A stretch of 35,488 bases of DNA from contig JAFTGI010000112.1 of the NCBI GenBank assembly GCA_017458195.1, positions 1 to 35,488 on the forward strand, read 5' to 3'. Source of the stretch: Prevotella sp. GTDB lineage: Bacteria > Bacteroidota > Bacteroidia > Bacteroidales > Bacteroidaceae. The notes under the pieces were generated by a model that saw nothing but the letters and a program-made list of their open reading frames with translations, ran no database searches and was not told the DNA's origin. Made by a program: the position numbers and the translations under genes. Shown in pieces: positions 25,799 through 33,500 of the stretch. The number at the start of each line of letters is the position of its first letter. Within the stretch, counting starts at the first letter, position 1.

Positions 25799-26652
25799 CT
25801 TGGATTGAGACAATCATCATCTCCATTGTGGAGGGCCTCACCGAGTTCCTGCCGGTATCGTCGACGGGCCACATGATCATCACCCAGAACCTGCTCGGCA
25901 TTCCTCAGGGCGACCCTTTCGTCCATGCCTTCACGTTCATCATCCAGTTTGGAGCTATCCTGTCGGTGGTGTGCCTCTATTGGAAGCGCTTCTTCCAGTT
26001 CGACAAGAGTCCGGCGCCTGAGGGCAGCTCGACGCTCCAGAAGCTGAAGCACCGCTACTATTTCTACTGGCTGCTCATCGTCGGCGTGATTCCCGCCGTG
26101 GTCATCGGACTGGCCACCAAGAAGTCGGGGCTGCTCGACTGGCTGCTCGACAGTGTCGAGGTGGTGGCCGTCATGCTGGTGCTTGGCGGCGTGTTCATGC
26201 TGTTCTGCGACCGACTGTTCAACAAGGGCGACGAGCAGAACAAGGTCAACGAGAAGCGGGCTTTCAACATCGGCCTCTATCAGTGCATCTCCGTCATTCC
26301 TGGTGTATCGCGGTCGATGGCCACGATTGTCGGCGGCATGACCCAGGGACTGACCCGCAAGCGGGCCGCGGAGTTCTCCTTCTTCCTGGCCGTGCCCACC
26401 ATGGCCGGTGCCACGCTGCTCGACCTGCTCGACCTGCTGAAGGAGGAAGCCTCCTGGGCGTCACCCCACAACATCACGATGCTGCTTCTGGGCTGCGTCG
26501 TCTCGTTCGTGGTGGCCCTGCTGGCCATGAAATGGTTTGTCGGCTTCCTCACTAAATATGGCTTCAAGGCCTTCGGTGTCTATCGCATCATTGTCGGCGG
26601 CATCATCATCGTGCTGCTGCTGACGGGCCACTCACTTGCAATGGTTGACTAA
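25795..26652 (+). CDS. uppP: Undecaprenyl-diphosphate phosphatase
   Basis: A 285-residue polytopic inner-membrane enzyme (BacA family) that dephosphorylates undecaprenyl diphosphate, recycling the lipid carrier for peptidoglycan and O-antigen. Both signature motifs are present: EGLTEFLPVSSTGH (13-26) and PGVSRS (169-174, with catalytic Arg173). Overexpression of this family is known to confer bacitracin resistance. It is coupled to DUF3098 upstream and followed with no gap by truB at 26653. Confidence 0.96.
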   Translation: MTWIETIIISIVEGLTEFLPVSSTGHMIITQNLLGIPQGDPFVHAFTFIIQFGAILSVVCLYWKRFFQFDKSPAPEGSSTLQKLKHRYYFYWLLIVGVIPAVVIGLATKKSGLLDWLLDSVEVVAVMLVLGGVFMLFCDRLFNKGDEQNKVNEKRAFNIGLYQCISVIPGVSRSMATIVGGMTQGLTRKRAAEFSFFLAVPTMAGATLLDLLDLLKEEASWASPHNITMLLLGCVVSFVVALLAMKWFVGFLTKYGFKAFGVYRIIVGGIIIVLLLTGHSLAMVD

Positions 26653-27363
26653 ATGAACTTCCACGAAGGAGAAATCCTTTATATCAATAAGCCATACGGC
26701 CTGACGTCGTTCGGGGCGCTGGCTTTCGTGCGCACCCGGTTGTCTAAGAAGCTGCACGTCAAGCGGCTGAAGACCGGGCATGCCGGAACGCTCGACCCCT
26801 TGGCAACGGGCGTGCTCATCCTGTGCACCGGCAAGGCCACGAAGCGCATCGAGTCGTTGCAGGCCGCGACGAAGGAGTACACCGCCACACTGCAGCTCGG
26901 GGCAACGACGCCCAGCTATGACATGGAGCACGAGGTGGACAAGACTTATCCGACCGAGCATATCACCCGTGAACTGATTCTTGAGGTGCTGCCGCGCTTT
27001 GTGGGCGAAATCCAGCAGGTGCCGCCCGAATTCTCGGCCTGTAATGTCAATGGCCACAGGGCCTATAAGATGGCCCGTCGCGGTGAAAAGGTGGAACTGC
27101 AGCCCAAGACGCTGAAAATTGACGAGCTGGAGATGACGGCCTTCGACCCGCAGACGATGCAGCTCAGCATCCGCGTGGTGTGCAGCAAGGGCACGTATAT
27201 CCGGGCCCTCGCCCGTGACATCGGCGAGGCCCTCGGCACCGGTGCCTACCTGACAGCCCTCTGCCGCACCCGTGTCGGCGATGTGCGCATCGGTGACTGC
27301 ATCACGCTCGACGAGTTTCCTGCGTGGCTCGATTCAATAGAAATAGAAAACGAAACGATATGA
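26653..27363 (+). CDS. truB: tRNA pseudouridine-55 synthase
   Basis: A 236-residue enzyme that makes pseudouridine-55 in the T-loop of tRNAs. The catalytic motif GHAGTLDPLATGVL is at 42-55 with Asp48 as nucleophile; KEYTATLQLG and FSACNVNGHRAYKMARRGE are further TruB motifs, and CSKGTYIRALARDIGEAL is near the C-terminus. It is a short form without a PUA domain, which is common in Bacteroidota. The start follows directly on the uppP stop and its own stop overlaps queA (ATGA). Confidence 0.95.
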   Translation: MNFHEGEILYINKPYGLTSFGALAFVRTRLSKKLHVKRLKTGHAGTLDPLATGVLILCTGKATKRIESLQAATKEYTATLQLGATTPSYDMEHEVDKTYPTEHITRELILEVLPRFVGEIQQVPPEFSACNVNGHRAYKMARRGEKVELQPKTLKIDELEMTAFDPQTMQLSIRVVCSKGTYIRALARDIGEALGTGAYLTALCRTRVGDVRIGDCITLDEFPAWLDSIEIENETI

Positions 27364-28502
27364 AACTGTCACAATTTAAGTTTAAACTGCCGGAGGAGCA
27401 GATCGCCCTCTATCCGCCTCATCGCGCCTTTGAAAATGAGGATGGCAGCGTGGAGCGCATCTATAACCGCGACCAGTGCCGGCTGATGGTGCTCCACCGC
27501 AAGAGTGAGCGCATCGAGATGTTCAAGAAGGATGCCGACGGCAATGATACCGAGCAGCCGATGACCTTCCGCAACATCCTCGACTACTTCGACGAGGGCG
27601 ACACATTCATCTTCAATGACACGCGCGTGTTCCCGGCCCGTCTTTACGGTACGAAGGAGAAGACCGACGCCAAGATTGAGGTGTTCCTGCTGCGCGAGCT
27701 CAACGAGGAGCTGCGCCTGTGGGACGTGCTCGTCGAGCCTGCCCGCAAGATCCGCATCGGCAATAAACTGTTCTTCGACGGCGACGGCCCCATGGTGGCT
27801 GAGGTCATCGACAACACTACCTCGCGCGGGCGCACCCTGCGCTTCCTCTATGACTGTCCGCACGACGAGTTCAAGAAGGAACTCTTTGATTTGGGCGAGG
27901 CTCCGCTGCCACGCTACATCGTCGACCGCCGGCCCGCCACGCCCGACGACATGGAGCAGTTCCAGACCATCTTTGCCAAGAACGAGGGTGCCGTGACCGC
28001 ACCGTCGACGGGCCTTCACTTCAGTCGCGAGCTGATGAAGATGATGGAAATCCGCGGTTTCGAGTTTTCCTATGTCACCGTTCACTGCGGACTGGGCTCA
28101 TTTGATCCCATCGAGGTGGAGGACCTGACGAAGCACAAGATGAACTCCGAGCAGATGCTCATCACGGCTGAGGCCTGTCAGCAGGTGAACGCCTCGAAGC
28201 AGGCCGGTCACCGCATCTGTGTCGTGGGTATCAGCACGTTGCGCGCCACGGAGTCGGCCGTCGGCACCGACGGTCTGTTGAAGGAGTATGACGGCTGGAC
28301 CAACAAGTTCATCTTCCCGCCCTACGACTTCGGTTTGAGCAATTCGTTGATTACGAATTTCTACCATCCTGAGTCGACCATGATGATGGCTACGGCAGCC
28401 TTTGGCGGCTACGACCTGGTCTACGAAGCCTACAAGCTGGCCCTGAAGAATAATTTCATGTTCGGTTGCTACGGCGACGCCATGCTTATCCTCGACGATT
28501 GA
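27360..28502 (+). CDS. queA: S-adenosylmethionine:tRNA ribosyltransferase-isomerase
   Basis: A 380-residue enzyme that transfers the ribose of SAM to preQ1-34 in tRNA to make epoxyqueuosine. Motifs FNDTRVFPARLYGTK, TAPSTGLHFS, VHCGLGSF, GISTLRATESA and NFYHPESTMMMATAAFGGY are typical. The start is the ATG at 27360, which overlaps the truB stop; an upstream in-frame start at 27324 would lie inside truB. It acts after Tgt, whose gene is at 4.3 to 5.5 kb on the other strand. Confidence 0.96.
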   Translation: MKLSQFKFKLPEEQIALYPPHRAFENEDGSVERIYNRDQCRLMVLHRKSERIEMFKKDADGNDTEQPMTFRNILDYFDEGDTFIFNDTRVFPARLYGTKEKTDAKIEVFLLRELNEELRLWDVLVEPARKIRIGNKLFFDGDGPMVAEVIDNTTSRGRTLRFLYDCPHDEFKKELFDLGEAPLPRYIVDRRPATPDDMEQFQTIFAKNEGAVTAPSTGLHFSRELMKMMEIRGFEFSYVTVHCGLGSFDPIEVEDLTKHKMNSEQMLITAEACQQVNASKQAGHRICVVGISTLRATESAVGTDGLLKEYDGWTNKFIFPPYDFGLSNSLITNFYHPESTMMMATAAFGGYDLVYEAYKLALKNNFMFGCYGDAMLILDD

Positions 28503-28545
28503 ATTATTGAAAATTGAAGATTGAAAATTGAAAATTGAGGATTGG
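28503..28545. repeat. ATTGAAA microsatellite between queA and folK
   Basis: Tandem ATTGAAA, ATTGAAG and ATTGAGG units fill the gap and supply the probable TTG start of folK. A related tract in the opposite orientation lies inside folK at 28851-28880. Confidence 0.8.
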
Positions 28546-29033
28546 AAACTGACGTTTTGACTTCGGCATCGGGGGAGCTCCATCGGGTTTATCTCGGCTT
28601 GGGGGCAAACCTTGGCGACCGCGAGCAGACTATACTTCGCGCATACCGACACATTGAGAGGCTGATTGGCACCATCCGGCGCCGGTCAGCCTTCTTCTAT
28701 TCCGAGCCCTGGGGCTTCGAGTCCAGCAATCATTTTGTCAACACGGTCATCATGGTCGAAACCTCGTTGAAGCCCATCGAGGTCCTCCACCGTACCCGGC
28801 TCATCGAGCGTCAGCTGGGCAAGCGCCGCGAACATGCTACCGAGCGCCTTTCAATCCTCAATTCTAAATCTTCAATTTACCATGACCGCCCCATCGACAT
28901 CGATATTCTGCTCTACGACGACCAGCACCTTGACACTCCGAAACTGAAAATCCCTCACCCGCTGATGCAGGAGAGGGACTTTGTCATGGTTCCGCTGCGT
29001 GAGATTTTAGAAACGGATTGCGAGATTCTATAA
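28542..29033 (+). CDS. folK: 2-amino-4-hydroxy-6-hydroxymethyldihydropteridine pyrophosphokinase
   Basis: A 163-residue HPPK that transfers pyrophosphate from ATP to hydroxymethyl-dihydropterin in folate synthesis. The family core VYLGLGANLGDRE begins at residue 16, FFYSEPWGF is at 51-59, and the signature DRPIDIDILLYDD at about 115-127. No ATG is available: the frame opens at TTG 28542 after a stop at 28536, so the start is non-standard. Residues about 104-112 (SILNSKSSI) look like an insertion between KRREHATERL and YHDRPIDID, encoded by a microsatellite-like tract. It ends the ftsX operon and converges on the M15 gene. Confidence 0.88.
   Translation: METDVLTSASGELHRVYLGLGANLGDREQTILRAYRHIERLIGTIRRRSAFFYSEPWGFESSNHFVNTVIMVETSLKPIEVLHRTRLIERQLGKRREHATERLSILNSKSSIYHDRPIDIDILLYDDQHLDTPKLKIPHPLMQERDFVMVPLREILETDCEIL
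28851..28880. repeat. Microsatellite-like tract inside folK
   Basis: The stretch TCAATCCTCAATTCTAAATC and the following 10 bases closely match the reverse complement of the ATTGAAA tract at 28503-28545. It encodes the extra loop SILNSKSSI. Confidence 0.7.
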
Positions 29034-29046
29034 GGTCGGTTCGGTG

Positions 29047-29068
29047 CCCTTCACTCAGAGTGTAAGGG
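29047..29068. terminator. Hairpin between convergent folK and M15 genes
   Basis: CCCTTCACT (29047-29055), a 3-base loop, and AGTGTAAGGG (29059-29068) form a stem with one bulge. There is no long T tract on either side, so it may act as a weak bidirectional terminator. Confidence 0.5.
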
Positions 29069-29077
29069 TAGGGGTGG

Positions 29078-29881
29078 TCAGGGCATTTCGAAGTGCTGAT
29101 AGTCCTTTTGGCGCCGCCAGTTGCCGCCCCATCTGAAGCCTTCAGCTGTGAAGAGCTTGTAGGCCAGGTCGTCAGTGTCGATTTTCATGGGAATGTCGTT
29201 GCGCCGGGCGCGGTCGAAGGCGTAGGGCTCGCCTGTAGCCGGTTCGAAGTCGTAGGTGTATCCCTTCAGCCTCGTGCCGTAGTTATAGTTGGCGGGCATC
29301 TTTGGTTTTATTACTTTGACGTAGGGATTGTAGAGAGTGTTGAGGTCGATAGCCAGCCCGTAGCCGTGTTTGGAGATTTCAGAGTTGGAGTTCGACTTGA
29401 ACCTGAAGTTGAACGACGACGTGTTGTTGGCCCTCATGGCCGTCTCGTCATCTGCCCCGTATTCGTCCATCAGCATGATGCGTTCAATCTTGTAGCCAGC
29501 CTCATAGAGCTTTCGGAAGATGCGCAGCGTGCGCTCGGCAATCCTCTTGTTGACCACCATTTCGCCCCTGTGTGTCCGTCCGTCGGTGCCCGTGTGGAGC
29601 ATCCTCAGGTAGCGCAGCTCGTGGCGCAGCCATGCCGGGGTGTTGGCCTTCCAGGTCTTTCCTTCCTTCATGCGGCGTAGCAGCTGGTCGCTGATGGTGT
29701 CGATGGTGAACCAGTGGCCCAGTCCAGTGGCGTCTATGTCCGACTGTTCGACGACACTGCCGGCAACCCACGTGTCGGTGGCCGGCCTCCGTTGTTGTTG
29801 GCCGTTGCATACCGTCGGAGCCAGTAGCACTGCTGTGACGAATAGCGTCCGTATGGCTTTTTTAATGGTTCCCATGTCCAT
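29078..29881 (-). CDS. M15 family peptidase (VanY/D,D-carboxypeptidase-like)
   Basis: A protein of 265 to 267 residues (starts at 29881 or 29875) with a signal peptide (IKKAIRTLFVTAVLLAPTVCNG) and a LAS-type zinc peptidase domain. The zinc motifs SKHGYGLAIDLN (SxHxxGxAxD) and KDYQHFE (the final His) are both present. Such enzymes trim peptidoglycan peptides or recycle muropeptides in the periplasm. The residues MDMGT at the start leave two possible ATGs. It lies immediately after the rpsO terminator, so it depends on read-through or on a promoter I could not recognise. Confidence 0.82.
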   Translation of the reverse strand: MDMGTIKKAIRTLFVTAVLLAPTVCNGQQQRRPATDTWVAGSVVEQSDIDATGLGHWFTIDTISDQLLRRMKEGKTWKANTPAWLRHELRYLRMLHTGTDGRTHRGEMVVNKRIAERTLRIFRKLYEAGYKIERIMLMDEYGADDETAMRANNTSSFNFRFKSNSNSEISKHGYGLAIDLNTLYNPYVKVIKPKMPANYNYGTRLKGYTYDFEPATGEPYAFDRARRNDIPMKIDTDDLAYKLFTAEGFRWGGNWRRQKDYQHFEMP

Positions 29882-29892
29882 TATAAGTGGTA

Positions 29893-29935
29893 TCAAAAAA
29901 ATACTCGCCCGCATACCAGAGTCGGCATACGGGCG
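29893..29935 (-). terminator. Rho-independent terminator of rpsO
   Basis: On the minus strand, a 12-pair GC-rich stem (29935-29924 with 29917-29906, two G-U pairs, 6-base loop) is followed by AGTATTTTTTTGA. It starts 20 bases after the rpsO stop. Confidence 0.85.
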
Positions 29936-29954
29936 GGCACGTTGTTTCGGATTA

Positions 29955-30224
29955 TTACTTACGCAGACCGAGAGCCTTGATGATGGCACGATAGCGAGTA
30001 ATGTCGTTTTCGTAGAGATACTTCAGCAACTTGCGACGACGACCTACCATCTTGGTCAGTGAGCGAGCCGTGGCGAAGTCCTTGTGGTTCTGCTTCAGGT
30101 GCTCGGTGAGGTGCTTGATGCGATAGGTGAACAATGCAATCTGGCTCTCGGCTGAACCGGTGTCAGTGGCCGACTTGCCATACTGCGTGAAAATCTCTTG
30201 CTTTTTAGCTTGATCTAAATACAT
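29955..30224 (-). CDS. rpsO: Ribosomal protein S15
   Basis: An 89-residue protein with the S15 pattern: MYLDQAKKQEIFTQYGKSATDTGSAESQIALFTYRI, HLKQNHKDFATARSLTKMVGRRRKLLKYL and RYRAIIKALGLRK. S15 binds 16S rRNA helix 22 early in 30S assembly. The start at 30224 is the usual S15 start; an upstream in-frame ATG at 30260 would add residues not found in the family. The gene is monocistronic: strong promoter about 110 bases upstream, long leader, and its own terminator. Confidence 0.97.
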   Translation of the reverse strand: MYLDQAKKQEIFTQYGKSATDTGSAESQIALFTYRIKHLTEHLKQNHKDFATARSLTKMVGRRRKLLKYLYENDITRYRAIIKALGLRK

Positions 30225-30330
30225 GGTTTGTTTGTTGATTAAAGTTTTTTGCTCTGACATCCTTCTGACGCCTTGACTGCCTTAATCACGGGCAGCGACG
30301 TCGTCGAATGCTTCGGGTTTTCCGAAAAGC
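30225..30330 (-). promoter_or_regulatory. Long rpsO leader, possible S15 autoregulatory element
   Basis: About 105 untranslated bases separate the promoter from the rpsO ATG, much longer than other leaders here. Near its 5' end TTCGG and CCGAA form a stem with an AAAAC loop, extended by GC pairs. S15 represses its own mRNA through leader structures in several phyla. Whether this leader does so is inference. An open frame of 69 codons across it (30448-30239, minus) was judged spurious. Confidence 0.4.
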
Positions 30331-30334
30331 GGTG

Positions 30335-30365
30335 CAAAGGTACTGCTTTTTTCTGAATCCGCCAA
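30335..30365 (-). promoter_or_regulatory. Promoter of rpsO
   Basis: On the minus strand, TTG (30365-30363), 20 bases, TACCTTTG (30342-30335), a full match to the Bacteroidota promoter. Confidence 0.7.
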
Positions 30366-30464
30366 GTTTTTTGAACTTTTTTTCTTCTGCGCCGGATATT
30401 ATTTGCATACAAATCCGCTTTGTGTCCTAATATTTTATTTATAATCATTTTAATTTCAAAAAAC

Positions 30465-30495
30465 TTGCAAATATCATTTCTTTTTATTACCTTTG
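30465..30495 (+). promoter_or_regulatory. Promoter of the SusC/SusD locus
   Basis: TTG at 30465-30467, 20 bases, TACCTTTG at 30488-30495. The leader to ATG 30568 is about 65 bases. The 343-base divergent region between rpsO and susC is thus explained by two promoters, two leaders and an AT-rich stretch. Confidence 0.7.
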
Positions 30496-30511
30496 CGCCG
30501 GTTAATTAAAA

Positions 30512-30534
30512 GGAGATTAGTTACACTGATCTCC
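30512..30534 (+). promoter_or_regulatory. Leader hairpin of the SusC gene
   Basis: GGAGATTAGT, a 3-base loop, then ACTGATCTCC forms a 10-pair stem with one T-G wobble, placed about 10 bases after the expected transcription start. It hides the AAAAGGAG-like sequence in its 5' arm and could stabilise the mRNA or be a regulatory target. Confidence 0.55.
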
Positions 30535-30567
30535 ACTTACCAGCAGAAACTAATATTAACGCTATAT

Positions 30568-33500
30568 ATGTATAAACGAATATCTATTTTGTGGATATTT
30601 TTGCTGCTGGCCGTCAGTGCGGCTGTTGCGCAAACGAAGATAACGGGCACCGTTGTGGAATCTGACGGTGAACCGGCTATTGGCGCTACGGTGCAAGTGC
30701 AGGGCAGCAAGACTGGGACTGCCACCGACATCAACGGCCACTTTGCCATTGAGGTACCTCAGGGGAAGAAACTCGTTTTCAGCTATGTTGGCATGGCCAC
30801 ACAGACACTGTCGCCCCGCAACGGCATGCGAGTCGTCTTGCAGCCTGACCAGGCGCTGATGGTCGAGGAGGTGGTGGTCACCGGCATGCAGAAGGTGGAT
30901 AAGCGCACGTTCACCGGATCGACGACCAAGGTGAACGCTGCCGACGCCAAGATTGACGGCGTGGCCGACATCAGCCGTGCCTTGGAGGGCCGCGCTGCCG
31001 GCGTCTCCGTCCAGAACGTCAGCGGCACGTTTGGCGCAGCCCCGAAGATTCGCGTGCGTGGTGCCACGAGCATCTACGGCGCGTCGAAACCCCTGTGGGT
31101 GGTCGACGGCGTCATCCTGGAGGACGTCATCGACGTCTCTGCCGACGATCTCTCCTCGGGCGATGCCAACACGCTCATCTCGTCGGCCATTGCCGGCCTG
31201 AACTCCGACGACATCGAGTCGTTCGAGGTGCTGAAGGATGGTTCTGCCACCTCAATATATGGCGCGCGCGCAATGGCCGGCGTCATAGCCGTGACCACCA
31301 AGAAAGGCCGTGCCGGCCACAACCGCATCAGCTATACGGGTGAGTACACCATGCGTCTGAAACCTTCCTATCGCACCTTCAATATCATGAACTCGCAGGA
31401 CCAGATGTCGGTCTATCAGGAGCTGCAGCAGAAGGGCTACCTGAACTACGCCGAGACGGCCAACACCTCCGAGAGCGGCATCTACGGCAAGATGTATCAG
31501 ATGCTGTCGCAGTACGACCCCGTGACCAAGACGTTCGCCCTCGACAACAGCGACGCGGCCATCGCCGATTATCTGCGGGCCGCCGAATATCGCAATACCG
31601 ACTGGTTCGACCGCCTTTTCTCCACGGCCATACAGCACAGCCACTCCGTCTCGATGGAGGGCGGATCAGACAAGACCACCTACCGCGCATCGGTCAGCGC
31701 ACTGATGGATCCGGGCTGGACCAAGCAGTCGAAGGTGGAGCGCTACACGGCCAACATCAATGCCGACTTCAACCTGTCGAAGCAGCTGGCCTTGAAGGTC
31801 ATCTCGAGTACGTCGTTCCGCAACCAGGAGGCCCCTGGCACGCTGTCGCGCTCCATCGACCCCGTGGCAGGCGGTGTCAGCCGTTCGTTCGACATCAATC
31901 CCTATTCCTACGCGCTGAACACCAGCCGTGCGCTGGATCCCGAAGCCTATTATACGCGCAACTACGCCCCGTTCAACATTTTCAACGAGCTGGCCAACAA
32001 CTACATCGACCTCAAGTCGAACGAGTTCCGCCTGCAGGGACAGCTGACGTATAAGCCCATCCGCAAGGTGGAACTTGTAGCGCTGGGCTCCATCCGCAAC
32101 GTCACTACTTCGCAGGAGCATTTCATCCGCGAAAACTCCAACCAGGCCATGGCCTACCGGGCGATGGACAACTCTACGATCCGTTCGCGCAATCCTTATC
32201 TTTATTTAGACCCTGACAACATCTATGCACTGCCCGTCTCCGTGATGCCCGAAGGCGGCATCCTGCGCCGGACGGACAACAACATGTTCAGCTATAACTT
32301 CCGTGCCTCGGGCAGCTATAACGACGTCTTCGCCGAGCTGCATCAGGTGAATCTCTATGCCGGTATGGAGGTGACGTCGCTCAAGCGCCATTCAAGCGAG
32401 AATACCGACATGGGCGTGCTTTTCGACAGCGGCATGCTGCCGAACTTCAACTATTTGGCCTTCAAGCAGATGCAGGAGCGCAACACCAGCTACTACGGAC
32501 TGAGCGACACCCGCGAGCGCACGGCCGCCTTCTTTGTCAACGCCACCTATACGTTTAACCGTCGCTACGTCCTGAACGGCACCTTCCGCTACGAGGGTAC
32601 CAACCGCATGGGCCGCTCGCGCTCTGCCCGCTGGCTGCCCACGTGGAACGCCTCGGCCCGCTGGAACATCGACGAGGAGACGTGGTTCGAGCGTCTTGAG
32701 CCCGTGATGAGCAGTCTGTCGCTGCGCGCCAGCTATTCGCTGACGGCCGACCGCGGTCCTTCCGACGTGACCAACTCCACCGCCATCATCGTGCCGACGA
32801 CGCTCTGGCGCCCCTTCACCAGCGTCACCGAGAGCGGTCTCGTCATCGACGCACCGGCCAATGCCGATCTGACCTACGAGAAGAAGCACGAGCTGAGCAT
32901 CGGTCTCGATGCCGGTTTCTTGGACAACCGCATCAACCTGACCTTCGACTGGTACAAGCGCAACAACTTCGACCTGATCGGCCCCATCTTCACCGCAGGC
33001 TATGCCGGTGGCGGCGTCACGCAGCGGGCCAATACGGCCGAAATGACGGCCGACGGCGTCGAGGTGAGCCTTTCGACGGTGAATATCAAGAACAAGCACT
33101 TCACGTGGACCACCAGCTTCGTCTACTCCCACACGCACAACAAGGTGACGCGGCTCATGTCGCGCAAGCGCCTCATCGACCTGCTGACCAGTTCGAGCGA
33201 GGCCAGCCTTGAGGGCTATCCCGTCAACAGCTTGTTCTCCATTCCCTTTGCCGGACTCAACAAGGAGGGTCTGCCCACCTTCAGCGTCGGCAACGGTCAG
33301 ACCACGACGACCGGCATCTATTTCCAGGAGACCGACCCCGAGGAGATGGCGTTCCTCAAGTATTCAGGCACCATCGACCCCTCCGACATGGGATCGCTGG
33401 GTAATATCTTCAAGTACAAGGGCCTGACGCTCAATCTGTTCCTGACCTATTCGTTCGGCAATGTCATCCGGCTCGACCCCGTTTTCTCGAACACCTACAG

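Noticed and set aside
30239-30448. 69-codon frame upstream of rpsO (minus)
   Set aside because: It contains the rpsO promoter and leader; the predicted protein is basic and unlike any family.
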